From: Rhodoglobus sp.
GTDB lineage: Bacteria > Actinomycetota > Actinomycetes > Actinomycetales > Microbacteriaceae
Assembly: GCA_025463605.1 (NCBI GenBank)
Contig: JAODAV010000011.1
Coordinates: 1-64,000, forward strand
Length of the DNA stretch: 64,000 nt
Direction of reading: 5' to 3'
Shown here: piece after piece, positions 55,063 to 64,000 of the stretch
How the letters are laid out: the number at the start of each line of letters is the position of its first letter
Numbering within the stretch: the stretch's first letter is position 1
Notes under the pieces: generated by a model
Databases searched by the model: none
Told to the model about the DNA's origin: nothing
The model's input: only the letters and a program-made list of their open reading frames with translations
Position numbers and translations under genes: made by a program

Positions 55063-55691
55063 TCGGGCACTCCACCCTGCTGGCCGGTCGCGGGCATGTG
55101 GAGCGGGATGAGGTCACGCGGCGGCATGGGGGTCGTGCCGCGGACGACCACGATCGACCTGAAGAGATCCTCGATCTGGGCGGCGGCGTCGCGATTGGTG
55201 ACCCCCTCACCCGCAATGACACCGCGCAGGAACCAGCGTGGGCCGTCGACTCCCACGAAGCGCGCGAGCCGGTTTCCCCCGGGCTGGCCGGCAGCAACGG
55301 GTATCTCGGCGAGAATCTCCGGGCCGAACACGCCGACGGCCTCCTTGGTGGTGCCGCCCTGCTTGTGGATCTGGTCGACGATCTGCTTGCGGATCTCATG
55401 CCACAGGCCGCTTGTGCGGGGCGCCGCGAAGGGCTGCACCTGAAGGGTCGAGCCGGCGTAGTCGAGTCCCACGGCGACGACGCGCTTGCTCCCTTCCTCG
55501 ACCTCGAGCCGCAGGTGAAGATCGGGCCGCGGCAGGATCTTCACTCCGCCGAGATCGACATACGGGCGCACCGCATTCGCCTCGCTCTCGTCGAGGGGGC
55601 CGGCTGTTGCGCGGTCGTCTGGCGCCGACTTCGGCTGCTCCGCATCGGGGGGTTCGATGGCCGGTCGATCGCCCGCGGTGATGTCGCTCAC
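55059..55691 (-). CDS. DUF3710 protein
   Basis: The protein has 210 aa: an acidic disordered first 45 residues, then the DUF3710 domain YVDLGGVKILPRPDLHLRLE, VQPFAAPRTSGLWHEIRKQI, RFVGVDGPRWFLRGVIAG. It is an actinobacteria-specific unknown, consistently placed between dut and DUF3159 genes. It overlaps dut and DUF3159 by 4 nt each, indicating a tight operon. Confidence 0.93.
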   Translation of the reverse strand: MSDITAGDRPAIEPPDAEQPKSAPDDRATAGPLDESEANAVRPYVDLGGVKILPRPDLHLRLEVEEGSKRVVAVGLDYAGSTLQVQPFAAPRTSGLWHEIRKQIVDQIHKQGGTTKEAVGVFGPEILAEIPVAAGQPGGNRLARFVGVDGPRWFLRGVIAGEGVTNRDAAAQIEDLFRSIVVVRGTTPMPPRDLIPLHMPATGQQGGVPE

Positions 55692-56161
55692 GACGTGACT
55701 CCTGTTTCGCTCGATTTCACTGTGTGCTCACGCAGTCCGGTCGAGCCGAAGCCCGACTCACCGCGGTGACTTCCCGGAAGCTTCTCGACCTGCACGAAGA
55801 CCGCGCGGGAGACCGGCATGACGATGAGCTGGGCTATCCGGTCGCCGGGCTCGATCGTGAACGGATGCTCGGTGTCGGTGTTCAGCAGGGTGACCCTGAT
55901 CTCGCCGCGGTAGCCGGCATCCACGGTTCCCGGACTGTTGACGATGGTGAGACCGTGGCGAGCGGCGAGGCCGGACCTCGGAACCACGAACGCCACGAAG
56001 CCTGCGGGCAGAGCGATGGATACCCCGGTGCCCACCGTCGCCCTCGCACCTGGCGCGAGCACGTGAGCTTCCGCCGCGCGAAGGTCCGCACCGGCGTCAC
56101 CCGGATGCGAATATGCAGGCACCTCACCCGATGAGATCAGCACCTCGACGTTGTCGGCCAC
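55688..56161 (-). CDS. dut: Deoxyuridine 5'-triphosphate nucleotidohydrolase
   Basis: The 157-aa trimeric dUTPase has motif 1 HPGDAGADLRAA, motif 2 VPRSGLAARHGLTIV, motif 3 GTVDAGYRGEI with the catalytic Asp, motif 4 RIAQLIVMPV and motif 5 ESGFGSTG. All five motifs are present. It removes dUTP and makes dUMP for thymidylate synthesis. It starts at GTG 56161 and heads the dut-DUF3710-DUF3159-ATPase operon. Confidence 0.96.
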   Translation of the reverse strand: MADNVEVLISSGEVPAYSHPGDAGADLRAAEAHVLAPGARATVGTGVSIALPAGFVAFVVPRSGLAARHGLTIVNSPGTVDAGYRGEIRVTLLNTDTEHPFTIEPGDRIAQLIVMPVSRAVFVQVEKLPGSHRGESGFGSTGLREHTVKSSETGVTS

Positions 56162-56232
56162 GTGACGAGGGTAGTGCAGAACGCTGAACAGGCGGGGCCA
56201 GCATCAGATGTCGACACGGTGTGTAATAGAGC

Positions 56233-56676
56233 GTGACCATCTACCGCGAGAGGCTGTGGCCCGCGCCGTGGTTGTTCCTCGCCACCGCGCTCGTCATTCC
56301 CGCGAGCCTGCTCGTGTTCCTTCCGATCAACCAGACGGCGGGCATCGTGACCGCAATCGCGTTGTATGCCGGATGCGTCGTGCTGCTGCTCGTCGCCGCC
56401 CCGTCGATCACGGTCACCGAGACCGAACTCGTTGCGGGCAAGGCGCGTCTGCCCCTCGAGGCCGTCGGACAGGTGAAACACTTCTCGCGAGACGAGGCGC
56501 AGCTCGAGCGTGGCCAGCGACTTGACGCGAGAGCGTGGCTCATGATCCGCGGCTGGATCGATCCGGTCGTGCGCGTCGAGGTACTCGACGAACTCGACCC
56601 CACCCCGTACTGGCTGCTGTCGACCCGCCGACCCCGCGAACTCGCGGAGGCGCTGGGTCGGGTGCGCGCGGCTTAG
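56233..56676 (+). CDS. DUF3093 membrane protein
   Basis: The 147-aa protein has two TM helices (about 12-32 and 38-58, PWLFLATALVIPASLLVFLP and GIVTAIALYAGCVVLLLVAA), then a soluble beta domain with LDARAWLMIRGWIDPVVRVE and PYWLLSTRRPRELAEAL. It matches DUF3093, unknown in function, usually next to dut and DUF4193 genes. It starts at GTG 56233. The stop overlaps the DUF4193 stop by 4 nt (convergent). Confidence 0.92.
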   Translation: MTIYRERLWPAPWLFLATALVIPASLLVFLPINQTAGIVTAIALYAGCVVLLLVAAPSITVTETELVAGKARLPLEAVGQVKHFSRDEAQLERGQRLDARAWLMIRGWIDPVVRVEVLDELDPTPYWLLSTRRPRELAEALGRVRAA

Positions 56677-56966
56677 GCCGCGCACTCCAGGCAGATCGGG
56701 CCGAGCTTGGTCTCGTGGTCGATCTGGGACCGGTGCTTCACGAGGAAGCAGTTGACGCACGTGAACTCGTCCGCCTGCGGCGGGAGTACAACGACGTCGA
56801 GATCGAGGTCGGAAAGGTCAGCGCCAGCGAGCTCGAAGTTGCCGGGGTTATCGGCGTCGTCTACATCGACAGACCCGGACATCTTGTCCGGCACACGCTC
56901 TTTGAGAGCCTCGATCGACTCGGAGTCGTCGTCGGTCTTGCGAGGTGCGTCGTAGTCGGTTGCCAT
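56673..56966 (-). CDS. DUF4193 zinc-ribbon protein
   Basis: The 97-aa protein has MATDYDAPRKTDDDSESIEA at the N-terminus, an acidic middle, and two cysteine pairs, CVNC and CLEC, at the C-terminal end that should bind zinc. The family is universal in actinobacteria and uncharacterised. I use ATG 56966, which gives the conserved MATDYDAPRK start; the ATG 6 nt upstream is less likely. Confidence 0.94.
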   Translation of the reverse strand: MATDYDAPRKTDDDSESIEALKERVPDKMSGSVDVDDADNPGNFELAGADLSDLDLDVVVLPPQADEFTCVNCFLVKHRSQIDHETKLGPICLECAA

Positions 56967-57168
56967 GCCCATCCACTTCTGTATTTTTCACTGCGGTAAC
57001 GAAATCGGCGGGCACAGTTTGCATCAATCCATTGCGAATAGCAAACCGCTGACACCCAGTCGTTTTCCTGCATCCCGTGCAACTTCCGGCGCGCCCGTTC
57101 TATTCCCGCGAAACGGCCCCTGATCGTGTAATCCTTGACCGAATCGTGACGGCTGGAGGGTATTCAGC

Positions 57169-58167
57169 ATGCAGGACCTGCGAGTAATCGGAGTGGAGAG
57201 CGGAGCGTTATTGGCCTCCGCGGACGACGGGACGCGATTCCGCATCCCCATCGACGAAGTGATGCAGGCCAAACTGCGTCAGACCGTCGCCGATCCGGGC
57301 ACCGGACCGAAGCTGTCGCCCAAAGAGATCCAGGCCCACATTCGATCCGGAATGTCCGCTCAAGACGTCGCGTCGATCACGGGGGCTCCGCTCGAATTCA
57401 TCCAGCGATTCGAAGGCCCCGTCATTGCGGAGCGCGAATTCGTGGTGCAATCCGCCCTCGGCGTGCCGGTGCGCACCGCCGGCGACGACCCCATGAGCGA
57501 GGCAAAGACCTTCGGCACGGCCATCCGCGAGCGTTTGCACGAACTCGGCGCCATCAACGAGCGCTGGGCGAGCTGGAAGGAAGTGACGAGCGGCTGGATC
57601 GTGAAGCTCGCGTTCACCGCGAATCAGATCGAGCACGACGCGCGCTGGCAGTTCGACCCCAAGAAGCAGGCGCTCGCGCCCCTCAACAACGAGGCAATCA
57701 CGCTGTCGCAACAGGGTGACGCCGCCGGAACGCTCATGCCGCGCTTGCGCGCCGTGGGCCCGACGGAACCCCGCACTGACTCGTCCCGCTTCGACAGCGG
57801 CGCCTTCGCTCTCGATGACTCGACGGCGCTCGAGGCCGCCTCTCCCGCCCCGGTGAACATCGGGCGCCCAGATCGCGACGAAACCCCCGTGCACGGCAAC
57901 CAGACGGCAGACCTGCTCGAAGCACTGCGGCGACGCAGGGGGGAGCGCGAGTCGGCGAGCTTCGACGAGGATGACGCGCGGTCGGCCCACCCGTCGACGG
58001 GCAGCATCCGCATCGTGGATGTGCCCATCGACGAGTTCACCGAGGAGACGCCATCCCCCCGGCAGACCCAGCCGCAGCCCGGCTCCCGCGGGCGCAAGGG
58101 CCGGGCGACTATGCCGAGCTGGGACGAGATCGTCTTCGGCGCGAGGCCGGACGACGACCTGGCCTGA
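57169..58167 (+). CDS. sepH: Septation protein SepH
   Basis: The 332-aa protein has the N-terminal DUF3071 domain (about 1-165), MQDLRVIGVESGALLASADD, with a helix-turn-helix-like stretch SPKEIQAHIRSGMSAQDVAS and WVKLAFTANQIEHDARW-like IVKLAFTANQIEHDARW. A long disordered C-terminal part ends in a conserved basic/acidic tail (RATMPSWDEIVFGAR). SepH stimulates FtsZ assembly in Streptomyces and mycobacteria. ATG 57169 is preceded by GGAGGG-type sequence. Confidence 0.93.
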   Translation: MQDLRVIGVESGALLASADDGTRFRIPIDEVMQAKLRQTVADPGTGPKLSPKEIQAHIRSGMSAQDVASITGAPLEFIQRFEGPVIAEREFVVQSALGVPVRTAGDDPMSEAKTFGTAIRERLHELGAINERWASWKEVTSGWIVKLAFTANQIEHDARWQFDPKKQALAPLNNEAITLSQQGDAAGTLMPRLRAVGPTEPRTDSSRFDSGAFALDDSTALEAASPAPVNIGRPDRDETPVHGNQTADLLEALRRRRGERESASFDEDDARSAHPSTGSIRIVDVPIDEFTEETPSPRQTQPQPGSRGRKGRATMPSWDEIVFGARPDDDLA

Positions 58168-58203
58168 AGTCGCTCCTCAGCCCGACGATTTCCTCAGGCC
58201 GAT

Positions 58204-59355
58204 TCAGGCCGCTCCCGGGACCGCGAACGCTCCGAACCGCAGGAGCGGCACCCGTAGTTCGGCGGGCGACCACGAACCGTGTTGCCCCACCATCGCTCTG
58301 CCCTGGGCGGACGCGGCGCGCGAGTCGTAATACGCGATTGACTTGCGGGCGGCGACGAGCAGGTCGCCGATGCGGGGCTCGACTTCCGGCCGCACCGGTC
58401 CGAACCAGCCTGCGGCGATCGCCTCTTCGCGCGTCGCGATCCACGACCGGTTGCTCTCCGACTCGCGCCAGTGCTCGACGAGCCGGGCGCGGTGCGCCGG
58501 GCTCGCGTCATCCTCGAAGTGGAGCTGCAGGCAGCGCGGCTCCCCCGCGACGAATCGAATCCCGTCGACGAGTGCGGGAACCGAGTCGAAGAGCACGTGC
58601 GAATGCCGGGGCACATCGAGCAGACCGTGGTCGGCAGTCACGAGCAGGCCGTGCCGCGGGCTGAGCCCGGCGGCGAGGTCGCGCGCGGCCGCATCGGTCG
58701 CCTCGAGAGCGTTAGTCCACTCGTGGGACTCCCAGCCGTGCGCATGGGCGGCCATATCGAGTTCGGGCACGTAGACGTACACCAGGCCGGGAGGCCCCGG
58801 TTCGCGCGCCGCTTCCGCAGCGAGCTGCATCCTCTCGGCGATGGATGCCCCCGCGAGGTAGCGCGCTCCACGAAGCACCGCGTGAGTGAAGCCGGAACTC
58901 CGATAGCGTTCGGGGCCGATGGCGACGGCCGTGAATCCGGCGGCGGACGCAGTCTCGAAGAGGGTCGGCTCGAGCTGCCATGTGGTCGGGTCGAGCCGGT
59001 CGTCCCATCCGGAGAGCTGGTTGACGAGACGGTCGTGGTCCGTATCGACGACGGTGTACCCGACGAGGCCGTGTTGGCCCGGTGGCACGCCCGTCGCGAG
59101 AGTCGCGAGGGCCGCGGCCGTGGTCGTCGGGAAGCCCGACTCGATCACCGACTTGTTCGACAGAGCGCCGCTGAGGGTGCGCGCATGCCCCGCCCTCGCC
59201 TTGAGCGACTCGGCGCCCAGGCCATCGACGAGGAGCACAATTGCCCGATCGACCGGCGGAAGGCCCAGCCGGTTCGGTTCGCCCGAGATCGATCCGAGAC
59301 AACTTCGCAGAACGTCGGCAAGGCTCAGCGCGTCTGGTTTGGGCGCCGGTAGCAT
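58204..59355 (-). CDS. Alkaline-phosphatase-superfamily nucleotide pyrophosphatase/phosphodiesterase
   Basis: The 383-aa enzyme has metal-site segments [12 protein letters not shown] (Asp), [20 protein letters not shown] with the Thr nucleophile, [10 protein letters not shown] (Asp-His), and [17 protein letters not shown] (Asp...His). This is the compact NPP-like layout widespread in actinobacteria at this locus. There is no signal peptide, so it is probably cytoplasmic. The substrate is unknown. ATG 59355 is only 12 bp from the divergent parC start. Confidence 0.92.
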   Translation of the reverse strand: MLPAPKPDALSLADVLRSCLGSISGEPNRLGLPPVDRAIVLLVDGLGAESLKARAGHARTLSGALSNKSVIESGFPTTTAAALATLATGVPPGQHGLVGYTVVDTDHDRLVNQLSGWDDRLDPTTWQLEPTLFETASAAGFTAVAIGPERYRSSGFTHAVLRGARYLAGASIAERMQLAAEAAREPGPPGLVYVYVPELDMAAHAHGWESHEWTNALEATDAAARDLAAGLSPRHGLLVTADHGLLDVPRHSHVLFDSVPALVDGIRFVAGEPRCLQLHFEDDASPAHRARLVEHWRESESNRSWIATREEAIAAGWFGPVRPEVEPRIGDLLVAARKSIAYYDSRAASAQGRAMVGQHGSWSPAELRVPLLRFGAFAVPGAA

Positions 59356-59367
59356 GGGCGCAATCCT

Positions 59368-61821
59368 ATGGCTACTCCCGAAAACGACACCCCGGTAACC
59401 CCCGCCGGCGAACGCATCGAAGACATCGATGTGTCAGCCGAGATGCAGGGATCATTCCTCGAGTACGCGTACTCGGTCATCTATTCGCGCGCCCTCCCCG
59501 ATGCTCGGGACGGACTCAAACCGGTGCAGCGGCGCATCCTGTACCAGATGACGGAGATGGGTCTGCGTCCCGATCGCGGCCACGTGAAGTCGGCACGCGT
59601 CGTGGGCGACGTCATGGGCAAGCTGCACCCGCACGGCGACGCGTCGATCTACGACGCGATGGTGCGACTCGCCCAGGATTTCATCCTGCGCGTGCCACTC
59701 ATCGACGGGCACGGCAACTTCGGCTCGCTCGACGACGGCCCCGCGGCTCCCCGCTACACGGAGGCGCGCCTGCAGGCTGCCGCCGTCGCCATGACGGACG
59801 ATCTCGATGAAGACGTCGTCGACTTCGTGCCCAATTACGACAGCTCGCTCATGCAGCCTGAGGTGCTGCCCGCAGCCTTCCCCAACCTTCTCGTGAACGG
59901 CGCAAGCGGGATCGCTGTCGGCATGGCCACCAACATGGCGCCGCACAACCTCATCGAAGTCGTTGCGGCGGCCCGCTACTTGCTGGAGAACCACGAAGCA
60001 ACCCTCGAAGATCTCATGGCCTTCGTGCCCGGCCCCGACCTGCCGACCGGCGGCACGATCATCGGGCTCGAGGGAATCAAGGACGCATACGCCACCGGCC
60101 GCGGCGCATTCAAGACCCGCGCAAAGGTCACCGTCGAATCGATCACCGCGCGCAAGACCGGCCTCGTCGTCACTGAACTCCCCTACCTCGTCGGCCCCGA
60201 ACGCGTGATCGAGAAGATCAAAGACGGTGTCAATGCGAAGAAGATCAACGGCATCTCCGACGTCACCGATCTCACCGATCGCAAGCACGGCATGCGGCTG
60301 GTCATCGGCATCAAGACGGGGTTCAGCCCGGATGCCGTGCTCGAGCAGCTCTACCGGCTCACCCCTTTGGAAGACAACTTCTCAATCAACAATGTCGCCC
60401 TCGTCAACGGCGGACCCAAGACCCTCGGACTCAAAGAGCTCCTGCGGGTCTATCTCGACCATCGCCTCGAAGTGGTCCGCCGTCGCAGCGCGTACCGCCT
60501 CGCCCGGCGCAAGGAACGGCTGCACCTCGTCGAGGGCCTCCTCATCGCCATCCTCGACATCGACGAGGTCATCCAGGTCATCCGGCAGAGCGACGACAGC
60601 GAACAGGCACGCTCGAGGCTCATCGACGTCTTCGACCTGAGCGAACTGCAGGCCGAGTACATCCTCGAGCTCAGGCTCCGCCGACTGACGAAGTTCAGTC
60701 GCATCGAGCTCGAAGCCGAGGCCGACAAGCTGCGTGCCGAGATCGAGGAGCTCGAGAGCATCCTCGCCGATCCCGCTCGTGTCGCTCAGCTCGTCTCAGA
60801 CGAGCTGGAAGAGGTCGCCGAGCGCTTCGGCACTCCGCGACGCACGCTGCTCACCGAGGCGCGCCTGTCGATTGCGGCGGTCTCGTCGCGTAAGGCACCC
60901 GCACCCGTGCTCGAGATCGCGGATGCCCCCTGCCAGGTGCTGCTCTCGACGACTGGCCGAGCGATCCGCGTCGACCTCGGGGATGAGGGACTCGCGGGCG
61001 GCCCCGCCCGACGCCGCAGCAAGCACGACGCCATCCGCTCTCGACTCGTCACGACCAGTCGCACCGAGATCGGCGCGATCACCAACCTCGGTCGTCTCGT
61101 GCGCTTCACCGCCGTCGACCTTCCGAGCGTGCCGGCCAACTCCATCCAGCTCGCCGCGGGAGCTCGGATCAACGACTATCTCGCGATCGGCGCCAAGGAG
61201 CGCGTGCTGGGCTTCGTCTCGCTCGACGGCGAGCCGGTCGCTTTGGGCACGCGCCAGGGCGTCGTCAAGCGCGTCGCACCGGGAGGCTGGCCGTCTCGCC
61301 CCGATTTCGAGGTCATCGCGCTCAAACCGGGCGACGAAATCGCCGGAGTCGCACAGGGCAGCGACGCCGAGGAGCTCGTCTTCGTGACATCCGACGCTCA
61401 ACTCCTGCATTGTGGTGCCGGGACCGTTCGACCGCAGGGCGTCGCTGCCGGGGGCATGGCAGGAATCAACCTCTCACCGAAGGCGACCGTCGTGTTCTTC
61501 GGGTCGATCGATCCTGGCGAGGAGAACGTGGTTGCGACCGTCTCGACCTCGACCGCCACGATCGCGGGCGCCGACCCCGGTCGCGCGAAGGTCTCCGCCC
61601 TCGCCGAGTTCCCCGGAAAGGGCCGAGCGACGGGCGGGGTGCGTGCACACACGTTCCTCAAGGGAGAGGACGTGCTCGGGCTGGCCTGGGTGGGCCGGTC
61701 TCCCGCGCTCGCCGTGGGAACGGACGGCGCGGTGCGCCAGCTTCCCGATTCCGGTTCGAAACGGGATGCGTCGGGAACCCCCCTCGACGGAGTCATCGGC
61801 TCGATCGGGGAATCGGTCTGA
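59368..61821 (+). CDS. parC: Type IIA topoisomerase subunit A (topoisomerase IV-like ParC)
   Basis: The 817-aa protein has [48 protein letters not shown], and the active-site Tyr in [11 protein letters not shown] (near 130). The coiled-coil tower and a six-bladed beta-pinwheel C-terminus follow. A GyrA box (QRRGGKG) is not seen; the matching place reads [12 protein letters not shown], which favours decatenation (ParC) over gyrase. With parE downstream it forms a second type IIA pair of the kind many actinobacteria carry away from dnaA. Confidence 0.93.
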   Translation: MATPENDTPVTPAGERIEDIDVSAEMQGSFLEYAYSVIYSRALPDARDGLKPVQRRILYQMTEMGLRPDRGHVKSARVVGDVMGKLHPHGDASIYDAMVRLAQDFILRVPLIDGHGNFGSLDDGPAAPRYTEARLQAAAVAMTDDLDEDVVDFVPNYDSSLMQPEVLPAAFPNLLVNGASGIAVGMATNMAPHNLIEVVAAARYLLENHEATLEDLMAFVPGPDLPTGGTIIGLEGIKDAYATGRGAFKTRAKVTVESITARKTGLVVTELPYLVGPERVIEKIKDGVNAKKINGISDVTDLTDRKHGMRLVIGIKTGFSPDAVLEQLYRLTPLEDNFSINNVALVNGGPKTLGLKELLRVYLDHRLEVVRRRSAYRLARRKERLHLVEGLLIAILDIDEVIQVIRQSDDSEQARSRLIDVFDLSELQAEYILELRLRRLTKFSRIELEAEADKLRAEIEELESILADPARVAQLVSDELEEVAERFGTPRRTLLTEARLSIAAVSSRKAPAPVLEIADAPCQVLLSTTGRAIRVDLGDEGLAGGPARRRSKHDAIRSRLVTTSRTEIGAITNLGRLVRFTAVDLPSVPANSIQLAAGARINDYLAIGAKERVLGFVSLDGEPVALGTRQGVVKRVAPGGWPSRPDFEVIALKPGDEIAGVAQGSDAEELVFVTSDAQLLHCGAGTVRPQGVAAGGMAGINLSPKATVVFFGSIDPGEENVVATVSTSTATIAGADPGRAKVSALAEFPGKGRATGGVRAHTFLKGEDVLGLAWVGRSPALAVGTDGAVRQLPDSGSKRDASGTPLDGVIGSIGESV

Positions 61822-62429
61822 GCCCGCGTATCCGGGCCTACGAACCCGCTGATCGGCAGGCTCTGTACGACATCTGCCTGCGCACGGGCGTAAATGGTGA
61901 CGACGCGACGGGGCTCTACAGCGACCCCGCGCTTCTCGGCGAGGTGTACGTCGGGCCGTACGTCGAGTTCGCGCCGCAGTATGCGTGGGTCGTCGACATC
62001 GCCGGCTCGGTCGCGGGATACGTGCTCGGCGTGGCCGGCACTGCCACGTTCCAGCGCACGTGCGAGCGCCTGTGGTGGCCCGCGCTCCGGGAGCGATACC
62101 CGCTCGGCTCATTCCCTTCAGGCAGCGAAGACGACAACGTCGTGCGTCTTATCCATGAACCTCCGATCGCACCGATCGCGCTGCTTCACGACTATCCGGC
62201 GCACCTGCACATCGACCTGGGTCCCGAGGCGCAGGGGCTCGGGCTCGGCGGAGCTCTCATCGGGACGTTGCTCGACGCGCTCACGGCGGATGGCGTGCGG
62301 GGCATCCACTTGGGTGTCTCGCCTGCGAATGCACGGGCCGTCGGCTTCTACGAGCACCTCGGCTTCGAAGTGCTCGAGCGCTCGACCGGCGGCCTCACGC
62401 TCGGAATGCGCCTCGGCGACAACCGTTAG
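61818..62429 (+). CDS. GNAT-family N-acetyltransferase, probable CTG start
   Basis: The protein has about 203 aa. Conserved parts are [40 protein letters not shown] (acetyl-CoA pyrophosphate loop) and [19 protein letters not shown]. It resembles O-GlcNAcase-type/GNAT acetyltransferases of actinobacteria. The domain begins right at the parC stop, and no ATG, GTG or TTG exists in frame before residue 40. CTG 61818 (overlapping the parC TGA as CTGA, GGGGAA 5 nt upstream) is the only start preserving the N-terminus. It is convergent with parE (4-nt overlap). Confidence 0.85.
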   Translation: MSPRIRAYEPADRQALYDICLRTGVNGDDATGLYSDPALLGEVYVGPYVEFAPQYAWVVDIAGSVAGYVLGVAGTATFQRTCERLWWPALRERYPLGSFPSGSEDDNVVRLIHEPPIAPIALLHDYPAHLHIDLGPEAQGLGLGGALIGTLLDALTADGVRGIHLGVSPANARAVGFYEHLGFEVLERSTGGLTLGMRLGDNR

Positions 62430-64000
62430 ACGTCGATGCGGTCCCGGTCGAGGCCGTTGCCCGCGATGATGAACTCCTTGCGGGGTGCGACGTCGTTGCC
62501 CATCAGGAGCTCGAAGACCTGCGCCGCCATCTCGGCGTCGCCCACGTTCACTCGGCGCAGGGTGCGGTAGCGGCGATCCATCGTCGTCGAGGAGAGCTGA
62601 TCGGCATCCATCTCGCCGAGCCCCTTGTATCGCTGGATGGGGTCCTGGTACCGCTTGCCCGTCTTCTTGAGGCCCGCGAGTACCGCCGTGAGCTCGGCCT
62701 CCGAGTACGTGTAGATCGTGTCATTGGGCTTGGTGCCCGGATTCATGACGACCACGCGGTGCAGCGGCGGAACGGCGGCGTAGACCCGGCCATCGGTGAT
62801 CATCTCCGGCATATAGCGGAAGAAGAGCGTGAGCAGCAGGGTGCGGATGTGGGCGCCGTCCACGTCGGCGTCGCTCATGATGATGACCTTGCCGTATCGC
62901 GCGGATTCGAGGTCGAAGCTGCGACCGGAGCCCGCCCCGATGACCTGGATGATCGACGCGCACTCGGTGTTGGAAAGCATGTCGCTCACCGAGGCCTTTT
63001 GCACGTTGAGGATCTTGCCGCGAATCGGCAGGAGCGCCTGGTACTCGCTGTCCCGCGCGAGCTTCGCTGTCCCCAGCGCCGAATCACCCTCGACGATGAA
63101 CAGTTCGCTGTTCGCGACGTCATTCGAGCGGCAATCGACCAGCTTGGCGGGCAGGGACGAGCTCTCGAGCGCGTTCTTGCGCCGCTGCGTCTCCTTGTGG
63201 GCGCGCGCCGAGATGCGCGACTTCATCTCCGCGACGATCTTGTCGAGCACGAGCGAGGACTGCGCCTTGTCGTCGCGCTTCGAGGAGGTGAATCGCTCGC
63301 CCATCGCCTTGGCGACCACCGCCGCGACGATGTTGCGCACGGCGGGCGTGCCGAGGATCTCCTTGGTCTGGCCCTCGAACTGCGGCTCGGGCAACCTCAC
63401 CGTGAGCACTGCCGTGAGACCGGCGAGGATGTCGTCTTTCTCGAGCTTGTCGTTGCCGAGCTTGAGACGGCGCGCGTTCTTGTCGGCTTCGGCCCGCAGG
63501 AACTTGAGCATGCCTTGCTCGAATCCCGCCTGATGGGTGCCGCCCTTGGGCGTCGCGATGATGTTGACGAAGCTCTTGAACACGGTGTCGTACCCGGTGC
63601 CCCAGCGCAGCGCGATGTCGACGACGCAATCGCGAGTGAGCTCGGTCGGCACCATGTGGCCGTTGTCCTGAAGCACGGGAACCGTCTCCGTGAACGTGCC
63701 ATCGCCGGTGAGACGCCACGTCGCGGTGAGCCCGGCATCCGGTGCGAGGTGGTCGACGAACTCGGAGATGCCGCCCTCGAAGCGGAACGTCTCCCGGATC
63801 GCCTCCTCGCCGCGCTGGTCCGCGATGTCGAGGGTGAGCTCTGGCACGAGGAACGCCGTCTGGCGCAGTCGGTCGAGCAGCTCATCCGTCTGGAAGGTCG
63901 CACCCTTGGTGAATATCTGGCGGTCCGCCCAGTAGCGCACTCGCGTTCCCGTGACGCCCTTGGCGACCTTGCCGACGACGCGCAGCTCGCTGCCCGACGT
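62426..64000 (-). CDS. parE: Type IIA topoisomerase subunit B (topoisomerase IV-like ParE), C-terminal part, cut by window edge
   Basis: 524 codons are present; the ATPase N-terminus lies beyond base 64000. The first visible residues continue the transducer domain (VTGTRVRYWADRQIFTKGAT). The Toprim domain has FIVEGDSALGTAK and IIMSDADVDGAHIRTLLLT; RSFDLESARYGKVI and GRVYAAVPPLHRV follow, and the protein ends with YRTLRRVNVGDAEMAAQVFE and a short tail. There is no long GyrB-type insert. It forms the pair with parC across the GNAT gene. Confidence 0.95.
   Translation of the reverse strand, partial: TSGSELRVVGKVAKGVTGTRVRYWADRQIFTKGATFQTDELLDRLRQTAFLVPELTLDIADQRGEEAIRETFRFEGGISEFVDHLAPDAGLTATWRLTGDGTFTETVPVLQDNGHMVPTELTRDCVVDIALRWGTGYDTVFKSFVNIIATPKGGTHQAGFEQGMLKFLRAEADKNARRLKLGNDKLEKDDILAGLTAVLTVRLPEPQFEGQTKEILGTPAVRNIVAAVVAKAMGERFTSSKRDDKAQSSLVLDKIVAEMKSRISARAHKETQRRKNALESSSLPAKLVDCRSNDVANSELFIVEGDSALGTAKLARDSEYQALLPIRGKILNVQKASVSDMLSNTECASIIQVIGAGSGRSFDLESARYGKVIIMSDADVDGAHIRTLLLTLFFRYMPEMITDGRVYAAVPPLHRVVVMNPGTKPNDTIYTYSEAELTAVLAGLKKTGKRYQDPIQRYKGLGEMDADQLSSTTMDRRYRTLRRVNVGDAEMAAQVFELLMGNDVAPRKEFIIAGNGLDRDRIDV

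Noticed and set aside
59368-61821. DNA gyrase subunit A
   Set aside because: No QRRGGKG-type GyrA box is visible and the locus (sepH, DUF4193, parE-like gene) is that of the second topoisomerase pair.

Overview
This 64 kb window is high-G+C actinobacterial chromosome. The gene content and order point to Microbacteriaceae (Micrococcales): yebC-ruvCAB-yajC-secD-secF-relA, thrS-HIT-pdxS-pdxT, dut-DUF3710-DUF3159, DUF3093/DUF4193/sepH next to a parC-parE type topoisomerase pair, DUF3000-rnd, and AbiEi-like and DUF349 genes beside relA. Species cannot be read from the sequence alone. Most of the window is ordinary core genome; the accessory parts are 12.4-15.0 kb, 19.2-29 kb and 30-35 kb.

Layout. 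0-20 kb: the start of rarA, a membrane-anchored cyclophilin, a DUF349 protein, an AbiEi-like protein, and a long leftward block: relA, rhodanese, secF, secD, yajC, ruvB, ruvA, ruvC, yebC, an AraC-VOC pair, a hemerythrin-like protein, pdxT, pdxS, a HIT protein and thrS. 19.2-25 kb is a decaying or accessory stretch: a TPR-like remnant, a frameshifted DUF4242 gene, an ArsR-SRPBCC pair with two strong operator palindromes, a Tat-exported PHP hydrolase, a frameshifted DUF1801 gene, a short acidic ORF and a secreted ScyD/ScyE-like protein.

24.97-28.99 kb is a small integrated islet in a tRNA-Val(GAC) gene. A perfect 25-bp direct repeat (the tRNA 3' end) flanks about 4 kb holding a broken tyrosine-integrase N-terminus, an unknown 80-codon ORF, an ApeA-like HEPN protein and a convergent OLD-like ATPase/Toprim protein. 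TTGCACG repeat pairs lie inside both ends. I read this as an immobilised anti-phage defence islet; it is the best candidate here for undescribed biology. A tRNA cluster (Val, Cys, Gly leftward; Val(CAC) rightward) follows.

29-42 kb: an EI24 membrane protein; an ECF sigma/anti-sigma pair divergent from a lipoprotein; amt followed by a divergent Amt paralogue that lacks a pore histidine, and a DUF2071 gene; nhaA; zapE; a sulfurtransferase-sufE pair; an exported-type alpha/beta hydrolase; DUF3000 and RNase D. 42-64 kb: fatty-acid beta-oxidation genes (thiolase plus FadB-like protein), an aldo/keto reductase with its MerR regulator, dxs, aconitase, a CtpE-like P-type ATPase, the DUF3159-DUF3710-dut operon, DUF3093, DUF4193, sepH, a phosphodiesterase/alkaline-phosphatase-like enzyme, parC, a GNAT gene with a probable CTG start, and parE running off the right edge.
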